Below are positions 17,423 through 25,529 of a stretch of DNA of 64,000 bases, piece by piece; position 1 is the first letter of the stretch, and each line of letters begins with the position of its first letter. A model generated the notes under the pieces. It saw nothing but the letters and a program-made list of their open reading frames with translations, searched no databases and was not told the origin of the DNA. This DNA comes from Nocardia flavorosea (GTDB lineage: Bacteria; Actinomycetota; Actinomycetes; Mycobacteriales; Mycobacteriaceae): positions 186,001-250,000 of the forward strand of contig NZ_JADLQL010000004.1 in the NCBI RefSeq assembly GCF_015477805.1, written 5' to 3'. A program made the translations under genes and the position numbers.

Positions 17423-18396
17423 ACTCGACCGACGACAACTACCTCGTGGACAACACGGATACGCGGGATATCGCGCGCGCGGAACGGATCGACTACTGGC
17501 TCGACCTCCTGACCGTCTATCAATGCCGCCTCGGCGCGGACGACTACCGGCGCGACGATTTCGCGGGCCGGGCGGTCCGGCAACGTAGTGCCACCTACCA
17601 ATTGGTCGGATGGCAGTCCCGGCCGATCGTGTACCGGCGGACGCGCGCGCATATCCGCGCCGACCCCGACGACGACTACCGGCTGTTGTTCCCCGTATAC
17701 GGCCCTATCCGACTCGACGTCGGCGAAACCAGGATATCCGCGGAACCCGGAGACGCGGCCCTGTTCACTATGGCGAAGCCGATCGGGATCCATCAGCCCC
17801 CGGACTCGGCGGGATTCGCCCTGACCATCCCTCGCCGCGAGATCGACATACGAATCGGCGACACGGCTGTCGCGCTCAACCACATCGATTTCCGAACCGG
17901 CCTGGGACGAGTTGTCAGCGATATGGCCGGCGGACTGTTCACCCAACGACACGAATTCACCGCCGGCGAATTCGACGCGGTCTGCGATCGTCTCGTCGAG
18001 CTGGTATGCATGCTGCTGGTCGGCGACAATGCTCCGACAGCCCGCCCCCATCTCGCCGACGTGGAAGCGAGTATCCGCCGCTACGTACGCGCCCACGCGC
18101 TCGACCCCGGCCTGGACGGGCATGTCGTCGCGCAGGCGCTCGGATGGTCGGTACGCCAGATCCAGCTAGCCCTGCAGCAAGCCGGAACCAGCCCGCGGCG
18201 GTTGATCAAGGAAGAACGTCTGACCCGTGCCATGGCGTACCTACGCAGTCCGGGGCCGCGGCCCCCGACCATCACCGATATCGCCTACCGGTGTGGATTC
18301 TCCTCGGTCAGCGCATTCAGCTCGGCATTCCGGGAACGCTACGGACGCAGCCCCTCCGCCGTCCGCGCCGAGCGGCCGACGGAGCAGAACCCATAA
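17419..18396 (+). CDS. AraC-family transcriptional regulator, copy 2 of a tandem pair
   Basis: The 325-residue protein starts at the ATG of the ATGA overlap with copy 1. It matches copy 1 along its whole length: IDYWLDLLTVYQC against VDYWVHIIDDYQC, SATYQLVGWQ against SSYQLVAWR, and the HTH segments LGWSVRQIQLALQQAGTSPRR and CGFSSVSAFSSAFRERYGRSP. It is therefore a tandem paralogue and may act with copy 1 as a heterodimer. It ends 45 bases from the convergent YrhB-like gene. The signal sensed is unknown. Confidence 0.9.
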   Translation: MNSTDDNYLVDNTDTRDIARAERIDYWLDLLTVYQCRLGADDYRRDDFAGRAVRQRSATYQLVGWQSRPIVYRRTRAHIRADPDDDYRLLFPVYGPIRLDVGETRISAEPGDAALFTMAKPIGIHQPPDSAGFALTIPRREIDIRIGDTAVALNHIDFRTGLGRVVSDMAGGLFTQRHEFTAGEFDAVCDRLVELVCMLLVGDNAPTARPHLADVEASIRRYVRAHALDPGLDGHVVAQALGWSVRQIQLALQQAGTSPRRLIKEERLTRAMAYLRSPGPRPPTITDIAYRCGFSSVSAFSSAFRERYGRSPSAVRAERPTEQNP

Positions 18397-18441
18397 CGCC
18401 CGACCTCGAGAGCGCGCGAGCGCGTGCGCCGAGTGCTGCGG

Positions 18442-18744
18442 TCACTGTGCAGGTGGGTACACCTGATAACCCGGAACAGGCTCACCGGCCGCGACAGCTC
18501 GATCGTATTCTTCGCCGATCAGCACAGGCGGCAGGCTGCGGTGCGCCGTCACCACGCCGCTGGCACTGTTCACGACATAGTTGCCCATCCCGAGTCCGCG
18601 GCCCTGCTCCACCTCTGCTTCCGACAGCACAGGCCGACACACCCAGCCGAAACGGCATTCGAGGATCCGGAATCGGCGGTCGGTTCCGAGTACCCTGGCG
18701 AGATACGCGTGGACGCGCTCGGGCGTACTGAGTTCCTCGGCCAT
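18442..18744 (-). CDS. Small YrhB/Imm35-like protein, possible orphan immunity protein
   Basis: The 100-residue protein starts MAEELSTPERVHAYLARVL. It has the order helix, strand with an aromatic (RILECRFGWVCRP), a glycine turn (GRGLGMGNYVVNSASGVV) and RSLPPVLIGEEYDRA, which resembles YrhB/immunity-35 small proteins, where a similar segment precedes a terminal G-x-x-Y region. No membrane segment is present. It sits at the edge of the toxin island next to recO, and an orphan immunity role is inference from that setting. The family match is by eye and weak. Confidence 0.6.
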   Translation of the reverse strand: MAEELSTPERVHAYLARVLGTDRRFRILECRFGWVCRPVLSEAEVEQGRGLGMGNYVVNSASGVVTAHRSLPPVLIGEEYDRAVAAGEPVPGYQVYPPAQ

Positions 18745-18793
18745 CAGCGCAGTGTATCCGTGCGAACGGTGGGCTCACCGCGGATGGGGAAAG

Positions 18794-19531
18794 TCACTGG
18801 ACAGAGCGCTCGATCAGGGGAAGAGTGCGTAGTTCACGTTCCAGATGCCATTGCAGATGGGCGGCGATCAGGCCACCTGCCTGGCGGCGAGCCGATTCCG
18901 GGATATCCGCGACCCGGTCCCAGCGGCCGTGCCGCAGGGCCAGCAGATGATCGAAAACCGCGGGTGCCGGAGTGGCGGCACCGGCCGGTCGGCAATGCAC
19001 GCAGACCGCGCCGCCGGCACCGATATGGAACGCGCGATGCGGGCCGGGAGTGGCGCAGCGCGCGCATTCGTCGATGGCGGGGGCCCAGCCGGCGTAGTCC
19101 ATGGCACGCAGCAGGAAGGCGTCGAGGACGAGTTCGTGCGGGCGTTCCCCGGCGGCGATGGCGCGCAGAGCGCCCGCGGTGAGGGTGTGCAGCCGCGGGA
19201 CGGGAGCGCGTTCCTCCCCGGCCAGGCGTTCGGCGGTTTCCAGGACCGCGCAGGCGGTGGTGTAGCGACCGTAATCGGCGACGATCGCGGTCGCGAATGC
19301 CTCCACGGTATGCACCTGGGTCACCGTGTCGAGGCTGCGGCCGGGGTGCAGCTGGATATCGACATAGGCGAATGGCTCCAGCCGCGCCCCGAACTTCGAC
19401 TTCGTCCGGCGCACCCCCTTCGCCACCGCCCGTACCACTCCGTGTTGCCTGGTCAGCAGTGTGACGATGCGATCGGCTTCGCCCAGCTTATGCTGGCGCA
19501 GCACCACCGCATGGTCCCTGTACAACTGCAC
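18794..19531 (-). CDS. recO: DNA repair protein RecO
   Basis: RecO works in the RecFOR pathway, loading RecA onto SSB-coated single strands and annealing strands. The 245-residue protein has the N-terminal OB-fold signature (YRDHAVVLRQHKLGEADRIVTLLT, RAVAKGVRRTKSKFGARLEPF in overlapping segments) and a C-terminal helical domain with a four-Cys zinc motif, CARC and CVHC about 23 residues apart. Length is normal. The start is GTG at 19531. In M. tuberculosis recO adjoins uppS; here the toxin island intervenes. Confidence 0.95.
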   Translation of the reverse strand: MQLYRDHAVVLRQHKLGEADRIVTLLTRQHGVVRAVAKGVRRTKSKFGARLEPFAYVDIQLHPGRSLDTVTQVHTVEAFATAIVADYGRYTTACAVLETAERLAGEERAPVPRLHTLTAGALRAIAAGERPHELVLDAFLLRAMDYAGWAPAIDECARCATPGPHRAFHIGAGGAVCVHCRPAGAATPAPAVFDHLLALRHGRWDRVADIPESARRQAGGLIAAHLQWHLERELRTLPLIERSVQ

Positions 19532-19706
19532 GCGGGTCAGTCTATTGGCGCCGCCCCGGCATCGCGGGTTCGGGCCGGCGTGCGGCGCGGCCGGCCGGGC
19601 GAAAGCTTCGCCGAACTCGTCACCTCATCGACCGAGCCGAATTCGGCGTCGGCCGGAAACCCGGGCATGTTGCCACGACGCGGGCTGCCGGACGTGCCGG
19701 GGCGCT

Positions 19707-20942
19707 CTAGGTTCCGAGATGGACCGGGAAGGGCGCGGGATCGTTCTGGGTCAGCACGGGCAGGTTGCCGTGTTCGGCGAGGGAGATATCGGCGCGCAGG
19801 TTCGGGAAACGGTCGAACAGGGCGGGTAGGGCGATGGCGGCCTCCAGCCGGGCCAGGGCGGCGCCCGGGCAGATATGCGGGCCGTAACCGAAGGAGATAT
19901 TGCGGTTCGCGGTCGGGCGGGTGATATCGAAGGTGTCGGCGTCTGCGCCGTGCAGGGTCCGGTCGCGGCCGATGGCGCGGTAGGACATGACCACACCGTC
20001 GCCTTTCTCGATGGTGGCACCGCCGGCAGTGATGTCCTCGGTGGCGAAACGCATCAGCAGGTGGATGACGGGACCGTCCCAGCGCAGTGTCTCCTCGATC
20101 GCTTCCTCCCAGGTGCGTTCCCCGGCCCGGATCGCGGCGAGCTGTTCCGGGTGACCGAGCAGGGCGCGGGTGGTCATGACGATCAGGCTGACGGTGGTTT
20201 CGTGTCCCGCGGCGACCAGCGCCTTGAGGTTGCCGTGCACTTCTTCCTCGGTGAGCGGGGTTTCGCCATCGGCGACATCGTGGATGAAATCGGAGGTGAG
20301 GTCGTCGGCCGGGTTCGCGGTCTTCTCCCGGATGAGGCCGGTGTAGTAGTCGTCGAGTTCGGTGAAGATCCGCATCCGCTCGTCGTGCGGGGTGAGCAGC
20401 GAGAAGAACTTCTTGTACGACTCGAGCAGGTAGGTGTGATCGGTGCGCGGAACCCCCATCAGTTCACTGATCACCCGCATGGGCAGCGGGTAGGCGAAAA
20501 CCTGCTTCAGGTCCACCACGCCGCCGGCGCCGGCCGCTGCCAGATCGTCGAGGAGTTCGGCGGTGAACTGTTCGATCTTGGGCCGCAGTGCGCCCAGGCG
20601 GCGCGGCGCCAGCGCGCGGGTGGTCTTGATACGCAGGCGGCGGTGTTCGGCCCCGTCGACGGTGAACATGGAGCGGCCCGCGTCGATCATGCCGATCAGC
20701 GGCCATTCCCGGGTCACCGCACCGGACTGCCACAGATTCCATTGCGTGTGGTCTTTGACCAGGCGGGTGTCGCCGAGGAGTTGCCGCGCCAAGTTGTGCC
20801 TGGTGACCGTCCACGCCGGGGCACCCAACAGGTCGATCTTGGTGATTTCCGGGCCCTCGCACAGCGTGCGGGTCTCCCCCGCCAGATCGGCGACCATGGG
20901 GTCGATGGTCAGGGCCGCGGTATGCGGGCATTGCTGGCTCAC
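19707..20942 (-). CDS. Cytochrome P450 of the conservon, CYP154-like
   Basis: The 411-residue P450 has the I-helix motif AGHETT, an intact K-helix ExxR (EETLRWDGP) and the heme loop FGYGPHICPGA, with the proximal cysteine at C358. It is a soluble bacterial class I type that needs a separate ferredoxin and reductase. Its GTG start overlaps the stop codon of the upstream P450 as GTGA, so it is the last gene of the conservon operon. Streptomyces conservons carry paired CYP157 and CYP154 enzymes; this gene fits the CYP154 position. Substrate unknown. Confidence 0.93.
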   Translation of the reverse strand: MSQQCPHTAALTIDPMVADLAGETRTLCEGPEITKIDLLGAPAWTVTRHNLARQLLGDTRLVKDHTQWNLWQSGAVTREWPLIGMIDAGRSMFTVDGAEHRRLRIKTTRALAPRRLGALRPKIEQFTAELLDDLAAAGAGGVVDLKQVFAYPLPMRVISELMGVPRTDHTYLLESYKKFFSLLTPHDERMRIFTELDDYYTGLIREKTANPADDLTSDFIHDVADGETPLTEEEVHGNLKALVAAGHETTVSLIVMTTRALLGHPEQLAAIRAGERTWEEAIEETLRWDGPVIHLLMRFATEDITAGGATIEKGDGVVMSYRAIGRDRTLHGADADTFDITRPTANRNISFGYGPHICPGAALARLEAAIALPALFDRFPNLRADISLAEHGNLPVLTQNDPAPFPVHLGT

Positions 20943-22222
20943 GAGCCACCTCCAACGGCGGGAACAGGTGTGAAACGGACTGGGAGAGAGGCGAACCCGC
21001 GCAGGAAGGGAGAAGGCCGGCGGACCAGGGATTCGGCGGGAACCGCCAGGTCGAGATCGGGTAGCCGGTCGAGCAGGACCTCGATACCCGTGCGGGCGAT
21101 GATCTCGGCGATCTGCTGGGCCGGGAAGGGGCAGCGGTATTCGCCGTGCCCGAAAGCGAAATGTGCGGCGTTGCCGGAATGCGCCGGGTCGGCGCCGTCA
21201 CCGGTGTACTGGCGGATATGCGGATCGGAATTGGCGGCGGCCAGGCCGAGCAGCACCAAATCGCCACGGCGGACCAGTACCTCGCCGAGCCGGGTATCGC
21301 GCGCCACCCAGCGGCCGGCCAGGATCTGGGTCGGCGTATCTTCCCAGAGCACTTCGGTCATGGCCTGCCCGATACTGTGCCGGGCCGCCCCGAACGCGGC
21401 GGCGAACCGATCATCGACCAGCATGAGGCGGATCGAATTGCCGATCCAGTCGGCGGTCGGCAGATGCCCGGCCGCGGTGACCGACTGCATATTCAATACA
21501 TATTCTTCGTCCGCGAACGATGCGGGATCGGCCAGCATGCGCGACACCAGATCCCGGCCCGGCTGGAGTTTCTTCTGCGCCAGCAACTTCTGCATGTACT
21601 CGACGAAACGCTGGTAGGCGGCGGGAGCCTCGGGGCCGCCGTCACACAGCGTCTGCATGGTCTGCGCCAGATACGGACCGTCGGACTCGGGTACGCCCAG
21701 GATCCACGCCAGGGTCAGCACCGGAAGCAGTTCGGCGAATTCGGTGACCACATCCGCGTGGCCGCGACCGCAGAAGCGGTCGATCAGGCCGTCGGCGAAC
21801 TGCTCGCAGGCGCTGCGCAATGCGAACGGGTCCACCGATTCCAGGGCCGGTTCCACCAGGGCCACATGGCGGGCGTGCGCGGCGCCGGCGGTGAAATAGA
21901 TCCCCGGTTGCGGGCGGCCCACCATCGGCAGCAGCGGCCAATCCGGCGGAATGGCCGGCCACTGGTTCCACAGCGCCGAATCGCGCGGGAACAACAAACC
22001 GTCCGTGGTGACCTGATGCAGTTCCCGGTACCCGATCACCAGCCACGCGGGGATCCCGCCGATGAGTTCCACCGCCACGACCGGGCCGTGGCCGGCCCGC
22101 ATCCGGGTGTAGAGCAGTGCGGGGTCGGTGTGGAATCCGGGGCCGTCGAGCCGGACCGCACCCGGTTGCGCCGCCGGGCAACTCGCGGCCGGCACACCCA
22201 CGTTGTACTCCGTACCCGTCAC
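20939..22222 (-). CDS. Cytochrome P450 of the conservon, CYP157-like, without ExxR
   Basis: The 427-residue protein has the heme loop FAFGHGEYRCPFPAQQ with proximal cysteine C364. The I-helix reads AAGHLPTADW, not the usual AGxxT. The K-helix ExxR, nearly invariant in P450s, is replaced by TEVLWED, so the arginine is missing. CYP157 enzymes of Streptomyces are the known exception lacking ExxR, with an E-x-x-L-W type motif, and they also lie in conservons beside CYP154. The start is GTG at 22222, overlapping the GTPase stop as GTGA. Reading a longer frame would run into the GTPase gene. Substrate unknown. Confidence 0.9.
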   Translation of the reverse strand: MTGTEYNVGVPAASCPAAQPGAVRLDGPGFHTDPALLYTRMRAGHGPVVAVELIGGIPAWLVIGYRELHQVTTDGLLFPRDSALWNQWPAIPPDWPLLPMVGRPQPGIYFTAGAAHARHVALVEPALESVDPFALRSACEQFADGLIDRFCGRGHADVVTEFAELLPVLTLAWILGVPESDGPYLAQTMQTLCDGGPEAPAAYQRFVEYMQKLLAQKKLQPGRDLVSRMLADPASFADEEYVLNMQSVTAAGHLPTADWIGNSIRLMLVDDRFAAAFGAARHSIGQAMTEVLWEDTPTQILAGRWVARDTRLGEVLVRRGDLVLLGLAAANSDPHIRQYTGDGADPAHSGNAAHFAFGHGEYRCPFPAQQIAEIIARTGIEVLLDRLPDLDLAVPAESLVRRPSPFLRGFASLPVRFTPVPAVGGGS

Positions 22223-22836
22223 GGTCGCACCTCCGCCCGGGCCTGCCGTTCGATGAGATGTTCGACGAGGCCGATGAGCACCTGTTTGCTCGATTCCCGG
22301 GAGCGCGCGTCGCAGCCGAACAACGGAACGTGCGGATCGAGGTCGAGGGCGTCGCGGACCGCATCCAGCGGGGACGGGACGGGCTCGAAAGAGTTGCACG
22401 CGACCACGAACGGTGTGCCCTGATATTCGAGCCGGTCGATGGCGTACCAGGAATCGCTGATCCGCCGCGGGTCCACGAGCACCACCGCGCCCAGCGCGCC
22501 GGTGAACAGCCGGTCCCACAGGAACCAGAACCGTTCCTGTCCGGGTGCGCCGAACACGTACAGCACGTATTCGCCGGACAGGGTGATCCGCCCGAAGTCG
22601 AAGGCGACCGTGGTGGTGGATTTTCCGGTCACTCCGGACAGGTCGTCCACGCCGGCACCGGCATCGGTCATCACCGCTTCGGTATCCAGCGGCTGGATCT
22701 CGCTCACCGAGCGGACCATGGTCGTCTTTCCCACCCCGAAGCCGCCGACGACAACGACTTTCAGTCCGTGCCGCACCGAACCGGCCAGCGGCGCGCGGGC
22801 ACGAGTGGGGCGGTCGTCAAAGGCTACGGAGTCCAA
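22219..22836 (-). CDS. cvnD: Conservon small GTPase (CvnD-like)
   Basis: The 205-residue protein carries a P-loop GFGVGKTTMV near residue 35, a switch II-like GAPGQERFWFLWDRLF near 90-105, and VACNSFEP where a G4 NKxD would be expected, as in the actinobacterial CvnD family. These proteins resemble Mgl/Ras-type GTPases and work with a roadblock partner. It overlaps the DUF742 gene by 20 bases and the P450 gene by four. In Streptomyces, CvnA-D form a membrane-associated complex compared to a G-protein signalling system. Confidence 0.92.
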   Translation of the reverse strand: MDSVAFDDRPTRARAPLAGSVRHGLKVVVVGGFGVGKTTMVRSVSEIQPLDTEAVMTDAGAGVDDLSGVTGKSTTTVAFDFGRITLSGEYVLYVFGAPGQERFWFLWDRLFTGALGAVVLVDPRRISDSWYAIDRLEYQGTPFVVACNSFEPVPSPLDAVRDALDLDPHVPLFGCDARSRESSKQVLIGLVEHLIERQARAEVRP

Positions 22837-23176
22837 CTAGCACCTTCTCGAGCATGTCGATATCGAATGTGTCGCCGTAGGGTCCCGCGGCGAGTTCGGG
22901 ATGGCGCACGGTGACTTTGCCGGTGTGCAGCAGATCCGCGACCAGAACCGCCGCGATACCGATCGGCAGCCGCAATTCGGCGGCGATCTCCACCACCGCG
23001 GTCGGCTGCCGGCACATGGTCAGGATGGCCACGTGTTCGCGCTGCATCGCCGGTGCGGGCGCGCATTCACTGACCACCAGGGTGACGGGATCGAATTCTT
23101 CGGTGGTGGGGGCGGCACGGCCGCCGGTGAGGGTGTAGAAACGGTCGGGTTCGTCGTCGCGGCCGGGGCGGTTCAC
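22817..23176 (-). CDS. cvnC: DUF742 protein (CvnC-like)
   Basis: The 119-residue protein has an N-terminal polar part (DDEPDRFYTLTGGRAAPTTEEFDPVTLV in overlapping pieces) and a C-terminal winged-helix-like part: ILTMCRQPTAVVEIAAELRLP, IGIAAVLVADLLHTGKVTV, and a tail LEKVLVGLRSL. This is the DUF742 pattern found in every conservon. It overlaps cvnB by four bases. Its biochemical role is unknown; the wing-like fold suggests protein or nucleic acid contact. Confidence 0.92.
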   Translation of the reverse strand: MNRPGRDDEPDRFYTLTGGRAAPTTEEFDPVTLVVSECAPAPAMQREHVAILTMCRQPTAVVEIAAELRLPIGIAAVLVADLLHTGKVTVRHPELAAGPYGDTFDIDMLEKVLVGLRSL

Positions 23177-23592
23177 AGCAGTCTCGCTCTGCTCCCCCGC
23201 GGCGGTGCGGACAGATACTCCCCGACCTGTTCGATCAGCGCCGCCATCTGCGCGCCGACCAGGCCGGCGTCGGCGTCGTCATCGGCCAGGACCGCGATCT
23301 GGGCGCCCGCACCGGCGCCGACGATGAACAGGATCCCGCCGTAGAACTCGGTCATCGACTGCCGCACCCCGCCGCGGCCGTTGCCGAACTCCGCGGAGGC
23401 GCTACCGGCCAGGGCCTGCACGCCGGAGGCGATGGCGGCGAGCCGATCGGCCTGATCCATCGACAATCCGGCGGTATGGCACAGCTGGATACCGTCTTCG
23501 GCGAGCAGGACCGCGTGCCGGGCACCGGCGGTTTCGCTCAGCAGGCGCTGTAGCAGCCAATCCAGCTGCGCCGGATCCGATGTCATCGTCAT
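23173..23592 (-). CDS. cvnB: Roadblock/LC7 domain protein (CvnB-like)
   Basis: The 139-residue protein has the roadblock pattern: LDWLLQRLLSETAGARHAVLL, SMDQADRLAAIASGVQALAG, and a final strand-helix IAVLADDDADAGLVGAQMAAL. Roadblock proteins such as MglB act as regulators of a cognate small GTPase, here the CvnD-like gene two positions downstream. Its ATG overlaps the kinase gene's stop (ATGA) and its own stop overlaps cvnC, so all five proteins should be made from one message in fixed order. Confidence 0.92.
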   Translation of the reverse strand: MTMTSDPAQLDWLLQRLLSETAGARHAVLLAEDGIQLCHTAGLSMDQADRLAAIASGVQALAGSASAEFGNGRGGVRQSMTEFYGGILFIVGAGAGAQIAVLADDDADAGLVGAQMAALIEQVGEYLSAPPRGSRARLL

Positions 23593-25190
23593 CGATCGTT
23601 CTCCCAGTCGGTTGTCGTGGAATGACGCGCCGGCTGCGCGGCGCCGTCGCCGGGCAGCCGGATAGGCCCGCCGAAGGGCTGGGAATCCTCCTCCGCCCGA
23701 CCGGTGACCGCGCGTTGGAACGCCCCCATGGCCGAAGGCATCGATCGGAGGTTTGCGGCCGTGTCCTCCGGTGCGGAACCGGCGGCGGAGTCGCGGCCGG
23801 ACCGGTCGGGCAGACCTTCGGGGTGGGCGGCGGCCAGGGTGCTGCCCCGGCGGCGTTTGGGCAGGGCGGTTGTGGTGGTCGCCGAGATCTCCGGTATCAC
23901 TGCCGGAAACTGTCCCGAGGTGTACTGCGTGACCTGATGGCGGCCCGACGTGTACGGCGACCGATCCGGATCGCCGGTGCTGCGGTGGTACACCCCGGTA
24001 TCCGCGGACCCATCGACGGGCCCTGGGACGGTCGCGTAGCCGGAACCGGTATCGGAGACCGGTCCGAACGGACCGGCCCCGGTGGGCAGCCCCGGCGGCA
24101 ACCCGGACTGCCCCGCGGAATGCCCGGCCGGCAGTGCCGGGGTGGCCGGCGGTTCGATGCGGGCGGTGAGGTCGCGAGGGATCATCACGACCGCCGCGGT
24201 ACCGCCGATGGCCGACGGCCGGTAGCTCACGGTGAGACCGTGTTTGCGGGCGAGCCGGCCGACGACCGCCAGCCCGAACCGGGTGCCGTTGAGCGATGAG
24301 AGCCCCTCTGTCTCGTCCGCCGTCCCCGATACCGTGTTCTGCGCGCGGCGCAGCGAGGTTTCGCTCATCACCAGCCCGCTGTCCTCGATCGTCACCACCA
24401 CGCCGGCCGGGATCTCCGCTGCGTAGATGTGCACCTCGGTGGTGGGGGGCGAGAAACGGCAGGCGTTGTCGACCAGTTCGGACAGGGCATGGATAACCCC
24501 CTCGGCGGCGTGCCCGGCGATCGCGATATCGGCGATCGCCCGCATCCGCACTCGCTGATAGCCGCCGACCCGCCCGATGGCCGCGCGCAGCACCCGCTCC
24601 ATCACGATCGGTTTCGCCCAGCGGCGGCCGGTGCGCGCGCCGCTGAGTATGGCGATACTGTCGGCCAGCCGACCGGCCTGGGCGGTGGCGTGATCGAGTT
24701 TCAGCAGATCGGCCAGTACGGCCTGGTCGGCGTATCGATGTTCCAGGTCCTGCAGTTCGGCGAGCATGCTGGTGGTCATGGACTGCATCCGGCCGGATGC
24801 GTTCGCCAATGCCGCGATGGCCGCCGAACGGCGCCGCTCACTGGCCGCGGTGGCCTCCTTCTCCACGGCAACGGCCTGTTCGGCGGCCGCGACCCGGGCC
24901 TCCGCCCGGGACAGCAGGTGCGCCGTTTCCGCCCGGCGCTGCTGTTCGGCCACGAACAGGCCGCGCACGTAGACCGCGGTGGTGACGGCGGTGCAAGCGG
25001 TGACCACGGCGACGGAAATCCATATGGCCGTGAGCATCCGGTCGGCCGGGGCCACCGAGAGCATGGCGCCGGCGACCAGCCCGACACCGGCCGTTACCGA
25101 TATCGCCAGTGCCAGCGCAGGGAGCGTCCAATGCCGCCGGTCCGCCGGTCCGGGCCGACCCGGACGGCCCGCAACCACCGATTCATACAT
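23589..25190 (-). CDS. cvnA: Conservon membrane sensor histidine kinase-like protein (CvnA-like)
   Basis: The 533-residue protein has two membrane helices near residues 22-70 (LALAISVTAGVGLVAGAML, IWISVAVVTACTAVTTAVYV), a coiled coil with Ala/Glu/Arg repeats to about 160, then a HATPase_c domain: ELVDNACRFSPP (N-box), IEDSGLVMSE (G1), and GTRFGLAVVGRLARKHGL (G2). The phosphoacceptor His region is degenerate. The C-terminal 150 residues are a Pro/Gly/Ser-rich tail. The ATG at 25190 precedes the first membrane helix by about 20 residues. It heads the conservon operon. The input signal is unknown. Confidence 0.92.
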   Translation of the reverse strand: MYESVVAGRPGRPGPADRRHWTLPALALAISVTAGVGLVAGAMLSVAPADRMLTAIWISVAVVTACTAVTTAVYVRGLFVAEQQRRAETAHLLSRAEARVAAAEQAVAVEKEATAASERRRSAAIAALANASGRMQSMTTSMLAELQDLEHRYADQAVLADLLKLDHATAQAGRLADSIAILSGARTGRRWAKPIVMERVLRAAIGRVGGYQRVRMRAIADIAIAGHAAEGVIHALSELVDNACRFSPPTTEVHIYAAEIPAGVVVTIEDSGLVMSETSLRRAQNTVSGTADETEGLSSLNGTRFGLAVVGRLARKHGLTVSYRPSAIGGTAAVVMIPRDLTARIEPPATPALPAGHSAGQSGLPPGLPTGAGPFGPVSDTGSGYATVPGPVDGSADTGVYHRSTGDPDRSPYTSGRHQVTQYTSGQFPAVIPEISATTTTALPKRRRGSTLAAAHPEGLPDRSGRDSAAGSAPEDTAANLRSMPSAMGAFQRAVTGRAEEDSQPFGGPIRLPGDGAAQPARHSTTTDWENDR

Positions 25191-25529
25191 AAGCCGGGTA
25201 CCCCCGCTCGCGCCAACTCCTGCCGGCTCGACGCCGAGCCCGCATCCGACACCCCATCGTGCCCCGTTACCGAATCGTCGGATCAAAAGTGGTTTCGCTC
25301 CGATGGTTTCGGGTACTGGGCCGAAGCATATCGGCCTAGTCCAACCGGCGCTACCCGAGCAAGCCGAAGCCTGAGCCAACATTCGGCGTCGAAAAGAAGT
25401 CGGCAGTCACGGCTCGGCGGGGCCCGGCTCCGACGCACCCATCGGCGGCGACGAGTTCGGCACGTCTCCGCCGGCCTCATTTCGAGGAAACCGAAACCCG
25501 CTGCGACATCGCAGGTTCGGCCGCCCGGC
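25191..25529. other. Intergenic stretch between the conservon and era
   Basis: This 339-base gap lies downstream of era and upstream of the conservon kinase, both on the minus strand, so it should hold the conservon promoter. I see no convincing gene, hairpin or operator in it. In M. tuberculosis amiA2 lies in this region between recO and era; it is not present here. Confidence 0.6.
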
